Below, piece after piece: positions 39,020 through 44,715 of a stretch of DNA of 44,715 nt. Origin of the DNA: Streptomyces sp. DI166. GTDB lineage: Bacteria; Actinomycetota; Actinomycetes; Streptomycetales; Streptomycetaceae. The DNA lies in NCBI RefSeq assembly GCF_900091315.1, contig NZ_FLSP01000072.1:1-44715 (forward strand). The letters are read 5' to 3'. Position 1 is the stretch's first letter. The number at the start of each line of letters is the position of its first letter. A model generated the notes under the pieces. It was given only the letters and a program-made list of their open reading frames with translations. It was not told the origin of the DNA and did no database searches. A program made the translations under genes and the position numbers.

Positions 39020-40203
39020 GGGTTCAGGTGTACCACCGTGACGCCGGGCGTCCGGCAGGCCCAGGCCGCGTCGCTGACCGTGGCGACGAGGCGGATGTGG
39101 CCGCGGTCGCCCATCCGGGCGGCGAGGTGAAGGAGTTCGGCACGCTGGTGGGGGTCGAGGCAGCGTTCGAGGCCGTCGGTGAGGACGGTGAGGGTGCGCA
39201 TGGCGGGCGGTACCTCGCCGGGCGGGTCGACCTCCAGCACACCGGGGCCGGTGAGCAGGACCAGGGCGAGGGCGAGATAGCGCAGTTCGCCGTCGCCGAG
39301 GCGGCCGAAGTCGGTACGGCTGCCGTCGCCGCGGTCCAGGACGCCGGTGACGGTGCCGTCGCCGAGGTGCTCGGCGAGGACATCGGTGACGGGGCCGAGG
39401 CAGCCGGCGCGGGCCGCGGCGACGAGCTGCTGGTGCCGGCGGGCGCATTCGTGACGGGTGCGCCACAGGACGTCGGCGAGGTTGTCGCAGCCGCCGAGGA
39501 GCCGCCCGGAGCCGGTGGGGACAGGGACGCGCATCCAGTCGGGGCGTGGATCGCAGGCGAAGACCGAGCGCAGGGCGACGACCATCTGCTCGGCGGCAGC
39601 GAGGACCCGGCGCTGTCCGTCGGTCTTCCCGGCGACACGCAGCGGCAGCAGGGCGGTGCCGAGCCGGTCGTCCGGGAGCGGGGCGCGGGTGACGGGCGCG
39701 GACCCGCCGGTGTGCCAGGCGGCCTGGACCGCGCGCCGCCCGGGGTCGCGCAGGGCGGTCTCCAGCAGCGTCACCCCGTCCGCGGTGAGCCGTTCCCCGA
39801 CGATCCGCAGCTCGGGCTCGGCCTGCACGGCGAGTTCGAGCCGGACCGGCCCCTCGGGCCCGTCGGCGGTGCAGCCGATCCGGAACCCCCGGCGCCGCTG
39901 GGCGTCCGGACGGGCCCCGTCGGGCACACAGGCACCGGCGTCCGCGAACGCCTCGACGAGCCTTGCCCCGCCGCCGAGCCGGGCGAGCGCCTCGTACGCC
40001 CTCAGTGCCGTGCTCTTCCCGCTGCCGCTGGGACCGGCGATCAGTGTGCACGCGCCGAACGGCACCGAGACCCTCCGGTGCCCGGCGAACGCGGCGAGCC
40101 GTAACTCACTGAGGCAGGGCCGGACGGGTCCGGCCTGCTGGGCGGCGGCGGTCAGGGGCGCGCGCTGGGCGCCGACCTGTACGGAACTGGAGGGGACGGC
40201 CAT
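39016..40203 (-). CDS. ABC-type (SMC/RecF-like) ATPase coupled to MazG
   Basis: The 395-residue protein opens with an ABC ATPase half: FGACTLIAGPSGSGKSTALR with Walker A GPSGSGKS at ~57-64. Later LGDGELRYLALALVLL corresponds to the signature/D-loop region and GVLEVDPPGEVPP sits where Walker B is expected, although the usual DEPE is replaced by DPPGE. The layout resembles overcoming-lysogenization or RecF-like ATPases (AAA_21) without a long coiled coil. It is co-translated with MazG. The role is unknown; nucleotide-pool sensing with the MazG enzyme is one possibility. ATG 40203 is the only sensible start. Confidence 0.75.
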   Translation of the reverse strand: MAVPSSSVQVGAQRAPLTAAAQQAGPVRPCLSELRLAAFAGHRRVSVPFGACTLIAGPSGSGKSTALRAYEALARLGGGARLVEAFADAGACVPDGARPDAQRRRGFRIGCTADGPEGPVRLELAVQAEPELRIVGERLTADGVTLLETALRDPGRRAVQAAWHTGGSAPVTRAPLPDDRLGTALLPLRVAGKTDGQRRVLAAAEQMVVALRSVFACDPRPDWMRVPVPTGSGRLLGGCDNLADVLWRTRHECARRHQQLVAAARAGCLGPVTDVLAEHLGDGTVTGVLDRGDGSRTDFGRLGDGELRYLALALVLLTGPGVLEVDPPGEVPPAMRTLTVLTDGLERCLDPHQRAELLHLAARMGDRGHIRLVATVSDAAWACRTPGVTVVHLNP

Positions 40204-40293
40204 ATGCGGACCGTAGGACTCCGGTGGAGGGGGAACCGTTTTGGCGGCGGCAGCTTCCTACGATCGGGGGACGCCCGCCCCCGCGCTCCGTGA

Positions 40294-40328
40294 CCCGGGT
40301 CCCGGGTCCCGGGTCCCGGGTCCCGGGT
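40294..40328. repeat. five tandem CCCGGGT units at the sepF-like stop
   Basis: Five exact 7-bp copies of CCCGGGT span 40294-40328. The last base is the first base of the TAA stop (40328-40330, minus strand). Each unit is itself palindromic (CCCGGG), so the tract can form several stems and may work as a terminator. Confidence 0.85.
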
Positions 40329-40711
40329 TACTGCACTCCCGCGCCCTCCATGATCCCGCTGACCTCTGTCCCGTTCGGGGTCAGCAGGAACACATTGCGG
40401 TCGACCCGGTGCATACCGCTGGAGAGGCCGAAGACCACGCCGGTGCTGAAGTCGAGGACGCGCTTGGCGACCTCGCCCTCCGCTCCGGTGAGGTCGAGCA
40501 GGACCGGGATACCGGCCATCAGGGTCTCGGCGACCTCGCGGGCGTCGCCGAAGACGTTCACCCTGAGGACCACGAAGCGGCGGCGCGGCTCCGTGTCGGC
40601 CTCCGGGTGGGCGCGGTGGTCGACGGCGGACGGCCACGCGTCCCGGCCCCGCAGCGGTACGACCTGGGCAAGCCCTTCCCACTGCTCATCGGTGACGTCG
40701 TAGCGGTTCAC
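40328..40711 (-). CDS. sepF: SepF-like cell division protein
   Basis: The 127-residue protein matches the SepF core (RFVVLRVNVFGDAREVAETL, IPVLLDLTGAEGEVAKRVLD, FSTGVVFGLSSGMHRVDRNV, FLLTPNGTEV). SepF tethers FtsZ to the membrane. This copy is outside the dcw cluster and shorter than the main Streptomyces SepF, so it is probably one of the paralogues (SepF2/3-like). GTG 40711 follows GGGGGAG; an in-frame ATG at 40756 would add 15 residues. The amphipathic N-terminal helix of canonical SepF is weak here, making membrane binding uncertain. Confidence 0.85.
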   Translation of the reverse strand: MNRYDVTDEQWEGLAQVVPLRGRDAWPSAVDHRAHPEADTEPRRRFVVLRVNVFGDAREVAETLMAGIPVLLDLTGAEGEVAKRVLDFSTGVVFGLSSGMHRVDRNVFLLTPNGTEVSGIMEGAGVQ

Positions 40712-40814
40712 CGGCTCCCCCCGAACTGACTGGTACTCAATGCCTGCACCAGCCAATTCTTACGCCAAGTCACCCGTTCGGCCCAACAGCGACACGGACC
40801 GCGACGGGCCGGGT

Positions 40815-40937
40815 TCAGGCGTCGCGGCGGGTGAAGCGCAGGGTGGCGGTGACCGTGGCCGGGCCGCGCATCATACCGAGCCGGTTCCAGCTCCTGCCGA
40901 ACTGCTCGCGGCCCACGGTGAATTCGGTGTCCCGCGG
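40815..40937 (-). pseudogene. YceI-family C-terminal remnant
   Basis: About 36 codons ending at the TGA (40815-40817) read DTEFTVGREQFGRSWNRLG, then MMRGPATVTATLRFTRR, the typical end of a YceI-like lipocalin-fold protein. Upstream the frame becomes Pro/Arg/Gly-rich with no YceI features, and no start or ribosome-binding site is present. It appears to be the last fifth of a deleted gene. Confidence 0.5.
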
Positions 40938-41017
40938 CGTCCGGGGTGGCCGAGCGCGAGGCCGTGTGGGGGCTGGTGCCGGGGCTGGCCGGGGACTGAG
41001 GGCGGCCGGCCCCGGAC

Positions 41018-41941
41018 TCAGGCGTGGCAGGTCGGCAGCCTGCCGTCGTTGTACGTGATCATCTCGCCGAACGCCTCGGCCACGTCCACCGTCCGGCCGG
41101 AGGCGATCGCCTCCCGTTCGTCCAGCTCGGCGTAGGCGCGGTGCAGGTTGCCGACGATCCGCTCGAACTCCGAGAGATGACCGAAGGCGCCCTTGCCCGC
41201 CTCCTTGGCCGCCACCAGCGGGGTCAGCCGCTGGGCCCTGCCCTCCGCCGCGACCCGCTGGATCCAGCGCAGGTACTCCTCGGTCTCGTCCAGCACCTCG
41301 GGCCCCCGCACCGGCCCGTGGCCGCACACCACCGTGCGGGGGCGCAGCGCGCGCAGCCGGGCCAGCACCGCCAGGGAGCCGGAGACCGAGCCCATCAGGA
41401 CGAAGGGGGAGGCCCCCGACATCGCGATGTCCCCGGCGAACAGGACCCGGTCCTCAGGGAGCCACGCCACCACGTCGTCGTTGGTGTGCGCGGGGCCCAG
41501 GTGGAGCAGCCGGATCTCCTTCTCGCCCTGGTACAGGGTGAGTTGGTCGGTGAAGGTGAGGTCGGGCAGCCGTACCGACAGCTCACCCCAGGACACGTCC
41601 GGCCAGACCCCGGTCAGGGCAAGGCCGTTGCGGGCCATCTCGGCGCGGGTGCGGGCGTGCGCCACCACCGTGGCGCCGGGGAAGGCGCCGTTGCCGTGCG
41701 TGTGGTCGCCGTGGTGGTGGGTGTTGACCAGCACCTTCACCGGACCGCGCCGCAGGCCCTCGACGGACTCGCGCAGGGCCGCCGCGCGGGCCGCCGTGGC
41801 CGCCGTGTCGACGAGGACCAGGCCCTCGGGACCGGCGACCACGCCCGCGTTGCTCAGACACCAGCCCCCGTCCGGCTGGAGGTGGGCGTACACACCGTCC
41901 GCGACCTCGGTCAGCTCGGTGCGCAGGGTCGTGACGCTCAT
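41018..41941 (-). CDS. MBL-fold metallo-hydrolase
   Basis: The 307-residue metallo-beta-lactamase-fold protein has the dinuclear metal motif NTHHHGDH at 73-80 (HxHxDH), a later metal His in LLHLGPAHTNDDVVAWLPED, the bridging Asp in FAGDIAM and the last His in VCGHGPV. These suit a hydrolase acting on thioesters, lactones or similar small molecules. No signal peptide. ATG 41941 overlaps the accE-like stop (ATGA), so it is the third gene of the carboxylase operon and may act on acyl-CoA or a polyketide-type substrate. Substrate unknown. Confidence 0.88.
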   Translation of the reverse strand: MSVTTLRTELTEVADGVYAHLQPDGGWCLSNAGVVAGPEGLVLVDTAATAARAAALRESVEGLRRGPVKVLVNTHHHGDHTHGNGAFPGATVVAHARTRAEMARNGLALTGVWPDVSWGELSVRLPDLTFTDQLTLYQGEKEIRLLHLGPAHTNDDVVAWLPEDRVLFAGDIAMSGASPFVLMGSVSGSLAVLARLRALRPRTVVCGHGPVRGPEVLDETEEYLRWIQRVAAEGRAQRLTPLVAAKEAGKGAFGHLSEFERIVGNLHRAYAELDEREAIASGRTVDVAEAFGEMITYNDGRLPTCHA

Positions 41942-42171
41942 GACAGGGCCGCCCAGTACGGGAAGCCCGGCGCCGCCCAGCTCGTCCCCCCTCCGGTGGT
42001 CCGGGCCCAGGACACCGCGGGCGGCTGGGTCGGCAGGGGTTCGCCCTCCGCCTGGCCCTCCGGCCGGCCGGAGAGGGCCAGCAGGACCGTGAGCACGGCC
42101 GAGAGCTCTTCCGGTGTGGGTTCGCCTCGTAGCACTCGTATCACCCGTTCCTCCGAGTCCGTCGCGCTCAC
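41938..42171 (-). CDS. acyl-CoA carboxylase epsilon subunit
   Basis: The 77-residue protein starts EERVIRVLRGEPTPEELSAV after a GTG at 42171, then LTVLLALSG, matching the N-terminal helix of actinobacterial AccE/PccE. The tail is disordered, ending near SWAAPGFPYWA. It stabilises the alpha/beta carboxylase core. Both ends overlap neighbouring genes by 4 bp (GTGA with the beta subunit, ATGA with the MBL gene), showing tight coupling. Confidence 0.9.
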   Translation of the reverse strand: MSATDSEERVIRVLRGEPTPEELSAVLTVLLALSGRPEGQAEGEPLPTQPPAVSWARTTGGGTSWAAPGFPYWAALS

Positions 42172-43733
42172 TGGGGCTGGTTCCCGTGCTTCCGGGACGG
42201 CCGGTCGGCGTGCTTGCGGCGCAGCGTGCGCAGGGCGTCGATCAGCCGGGCGCGGGTCTCCGCCGGGTCGATGACGTCGTCCACCAGGCCGCGTTCGGCG
42301 GCGTAGTAGGGGTGCATCAGCTCCGAGCGGTACTCCTTCACCAGCTGCTCGCGGGTGGCCTGCGGGTCGTCTGAGGCGGCGATCTCGCGCCGGAACACCA
42401 CGTTCGCGGCGCCCTCCGCGCCCATCACCGCGATCTCGTTGACCGGCCAGGCGAAGGAGACGTCGCAGCCGATGGAACGCGAGTCCATGACGATGTACGC
42501 GCCGCCGTACGCCTTGCGCATGATCAGCTGCACCCGCGGGACGGTCGCGTCGCAGTACGCGTACAGCAGTTTCGCGCCGTGCCGGATGATCCCGCCGTGC
42601 TCCTGGTCCACGCCGGGCAGGAAGCCGGGCACGTCCACCAGTGTCAGCAGCGGGATGTTGAAGGAGTCGCAGAACCGCACGAACCGCGCCGCCTTCTCCG
42701 ACGCCTGGATGTCCAGCGCGCCGGCCTGCACCATCGGCTGGTTGGCGACCACCCCGGTGACCTCGCCGCCCATCCGGACCAGGGCGCAGACCACGTTGCG
42801 GGCCCAGTTCTCGTGCACCTCGAAGAGGAAGCCGTCGTCGACGATCTCCTCGATCACGTCCCGGACGTCGTAGGAGGCGCGCGGGTCGGCCGGGACCAGG
42901 TCGAGCAGTGCCTCGGTGCGCCGCTCGGCGGGGTCGGACTCGGCGACGGCGGGGGCCGCCTCGCGGTTGTTGGCGGGCAGCAGGGAGAGCAGGAAGCGGA
43001 CGTTCTCCAGGCATTCCTCCTCGTCGTCGAAGACGGCGTGGGCGACGCCGGAGGAGGTGGAGTGCGGGTCGGCGCCGCCGAGCCCGTCCATGGTGATCTC
43101 CTCGCCGGTCACCGCCTGGACGACGTCCGGGCCGGTGATGAACATCTGCGAGGTGCCGCGGACCATGAAGACGAAGTCGGTGAGCGCCGGCGAGTAGGCG
43201 GCGCCGCCCGCGCACGGGCCCATGATCACGCTGATCTGCGGGATGACCCCGGAGTTGCGCACATTGCGGGAGAAGATGCCGCCGTATCCGGCGAGCGCGG
43301 TGACGCCCTCCTGGATCCGCGCCCCCGCACCGTCGCACAGGCCGATCACCGGGGCACCGGCCGCCGTCGCGAGGTCCATCAGCTTGTGGATCTTCTGCGC
43401 GTGCGCCTCGCCGAGGGCGCCGCCGAAGATCCGGAAGTCGTGCGCGTAGACGAAGGCGGTGCGGCCGTTGATGCGGCCCCAGCCGGTGATCACTCCGTCG
43501 GTGTGCGGGCGGCGGGCCTCCAGGCCGAAGCCGGTGGCGCGGTGGCGGCGCAGTCCCTCGGTCTCGGTGAAGGTGCCCTTGTCGAAGAGCAGGTTGATCC
43601 GTTCACGTGCGGTCAGCTTCCCCTTGGCGTGCTGCGCCTGGGTCGCCCGCTCCGAGGGACCGCGGTGCACCGACTCGCGCAGTTCAAGGAGTTCGGCCGT
43701 CCGTTCCCGGAGTGGAGGGGTAGTGCGGTCCAT
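42168..43733 (-). CDS. pccB: acyl-CoA (propionyl-CoA) carboxylase beta subunit
   Basis: The 521-residue carboxyltransferase subunit transfers CO2 from biotin to acetyl- or propionyl-CoA. Crotonase-fold halves are intact: GLCDGAGARIQEGVTALAGY, PQISVIMGPCAGGAAYSPAL, VDVPGFLPGVDQEHGGIIRH and LIMRKAYGGAYIVM. Residue context near DRNVF-type specificity sites is not enough to separate propionyl from other acyl substrates. The biotinylated alpha subunit is not in the window. ATG 43733 has GGAG upstream. Operon order is beta, epsilon, MBL hydrolase. Confidence 0.92.
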   Translation of the reverse strand: MDRTTPPLRERTAELLELRESVHRGPSERATQAQHAKGKLTARERINLLFDKGTFTETEGLRRHRATGFGLEARRPHTDGVITGWGRINGRTAFVYAHDFRIFGGALGEAHAQKIHKLMDLATAAGAPVIGLCDGAGARIQEGVTALAGYGGIFSRNVRNSGVIPQISVIMGPCAGGAAYSPALTDFVFMVRGTSQMFITGPDVVQAVTGEEITMDGLGGADPHSTSSGVAHAVFDDEEECLENVRFLLSLLPANNREAAPAVAESDPAERRTEALLDLVPADPRASYDVRDVIEEIVDDGFLFEVHENWARNVVCALVRMGGEVTGVVANQPMVQAGALDIQASEKAARFVRFCDSFNIPLLTLVDVPGFLPGVDQEHGGIIRHGAKLLYAYCDATVPRVQLIMRKAYGGAYIVMDSRSIGCDVSFAWPVNEIAVMGAEGAANVVFRREIAASDDPQATREQLVKEYRSELMHPYYAAERGLVDDVIDPAETRARLIDALRTLRRKHADRPSRKHGNQPQ

Positions 43734-43958
43734 TGACGCTCCTCACAAGTCGTCCAGAGGCGAGTTCGGCCCCTTCTCGGAACGCGTGGCGGACAGAGTG
43801 CGTCGGGGGGCTGGAGCGCTGGTGGAGTGGGGCTTAAGCGCGTCCGCGACGGCGTCGAGCCGGGCTCCACCGGGGCGAAGCAGAATCAGGGCGTCCGCAC
43901 GGAAACGTGCGCGGACCTGTACGGGGGAAAGCCTCGGGGGACGAAGGGAAGTGGTCTC
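43734..43958. other. divergent spacer, carboxylase / SDR
   Basis: 225 bp between divergent genes. An imperfect inverted repeat GTCCGCACG / CGTGCGCGGAC around 43890-43918 lies close to the SDR start and could be an operator. No other gene or RNA was recognised. Confidence 0.35.
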
Positions 43959-44648
43959 ATGACGTACCCGTCCGGTGCAGAGCCCCTCGGAGCCGGTCCC
44001 ACTCCCTCGGCCGGGGCGCCGGTCGCCCTGGTGACGGACTGCGCCTGCGGGGTCGGCGCGGCCGTCGCGCGGCGGCTGGCGGCCGAGGGCATGCGGGTGG
44101 TCGTGAACTGCGCGCCGGGCCGGCGGGCCGCGGAGCGGCTGGCGCGTCGGCTGCCGGGGTCGATGTGGCGTACGGCGGACGTGTCGGTGCGCGAGGAGGC
44201 CGAGGGGCTGGTCGCGGCGGTAGTGGCGCGGTACGGGCGGCTGGATGTGCTGGTGAACTCCGCGGGCGCGGTACGGCGGGAGCGGGCGGCGGACGCCGAG
44301 GTGCTGCGCGAGGTCTTCGACGTCAATGTGCTCGGGACCTGGCAGATGTGCGTGGCCGCGATGCCGTATCTGCGGGCGGGCGGCGACGGGTGCGTGGTCA
44401 ATGTGGCGACGGTGACGGAGGAGGACCCGGCCGACGGTTCCGTCCCGTACGCCGTGAGCAGGACGGCCCTGAACAACATCACCCGCATGCTGGCGGCACT
44501 GACCGGCTCCGAGGTACGGGTGCACGCCGTGGCCTCCGGCCCGACAGACAGCGCGGACCCGTCCGCACCGGAACGGGTGGCGGAGGCGGTCCTGGCGATG
44601 GTACGGACCCACCGACCGACGGGGCAGGCACTTACGGGGCGTGCCTGA
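43959..44648 (+). CDS. degenerate short-chain dehydrogenase/reductase family protein
   Basis: The 229-residue Rossmann-fold protein has the SDR layout (VALVTDCACGVGAAVARRLA, RLDVLVNSAGA, VFDVNVLGTWQMC, CVVNVATV). The cofactor motif TGxxxGxG reads TDCACGVG (26-33) with the first Gly lost. The catalytic YxxxK reads YAVSR (Tyr164, Arg168), and the catalytic Ser position carries Thr. NAD(P)-dependent oxidoreductase activity is therefore doubtful; a binding or structural role is possible. ATG 43959 follows GGGAAG. It is divergent from the carboxylase operon. The remaining 67 bp to the window edge hold nothing recognisable. Confidence 0.85.
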   Translation: MTYPSGAEPLGAGPTPSAGAPVALVTDCACGVGAAVARRLAAEGMRVVVNCAPGRRAAERLARRLPGSMWRTADVSVREEAEGLVAAVVARYGRLDVLVNSAGAVRRERAADAEVLREVFDVNVLGTWQMCVAAMPYLRAGGDGCVVNVATVTEEDPADGSVPYAVSRTALNNITRMLAALTGSEVRVHAVASGPTDSADPSAPERVAEAVLAMVRTHRPTGQALTGRA

Positions 44649-44715
44649 TCCGGGGGCCGGTTCGTGCTCCGGGGGCGGTGCAGGGCCCTCGTTCCGGTCC
44701 GCGCGGCGGTCGGGT

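Overview
The window is high-GC actinobacterial chromosome, almost certainly from a Streptomyces. Supporting signs are the third-position G/C bias, GTG starts, ATGA/GTGA start-stop overlaps, several Streptomyces-type small families (DUF5999, DUF6099, DUF6153, DUF6299), a TTA (bldA-type) codon, and intergenic copies of the GCGCGCAGTTCCCCGCGC-type palindrome. No rRNA, tRNA, CRISPR array or transposase gene was seen.

Layout. (1) 1-1.9 kb: a small anti-sigma-type ATPase and a convergent decayed gene with in-frame stops. (2) 2.0-5.0 kb: a visibly lower-GC block with three tandem Imm49-family immunity genes behind a stunted WXG100-like start. No toxin gene is present, so it looks like an orphan immunity array left by a type VII/polymorphic toxin locus. 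(3) 5.0-14.5 kb: a dense defence-type island. It holds a short SF1 helicase and a frameshifted DUF1998 (DrmB-like) gene on the minus strand, then divergently a DUF4357-McrB, McrC and a RelE-like/UvrD fusion helicase, then a convergent N-6 DNA methylase with a fused specificity-like tail. I do not recognise this combination as a named system and consider it the best candidate for something undescribed.

(4) 14.6-16.6 kb: small secreted or exported proteins (DUF6153, DUF305 lipoprotein, DUF6299) and DUF5999. (5) 16.6-26.7 kb: a CoA-dependent aromatic catabolic set (RidA, acyl-CoA dehydrogenase, aryl-CoA ligase, PaaX-type regulator, bifunctional FAD monooxygenase/OYE reductase, enoyl-CoA hydratase). 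It resembles 2-aminobenzoyl-CoA or salicylyl-CoA pathways and is interrupted by a cysC-cysD-cysN sulfate-activation operon. (6) 27-32 kb: a second anti-sigma-type ATPase, the arginine deiminase pair arcA/arcB, and an SPFH-NAD kinase-like pair behind two near-identical 21-bp palindromes.

(7) 32-36 kb: a Pnkp/Hen1 RNA-repair cassette. (8) 36-41 kb: an F420/LLM oxidoreductase, a 69-residue protein, a ~0.47 kb 15-bp minisatellite, DUF6099, a MazG/ATPase pair and a SepF paralogue. (9) 41-44.7 kb: an MBL-fold hydrolase, an acyl-CoA carboxylase beta/epsilon pair and a degenerate SDR.

All family assignments rest on motif and whole-sequence recognition by eye; no database search was run.
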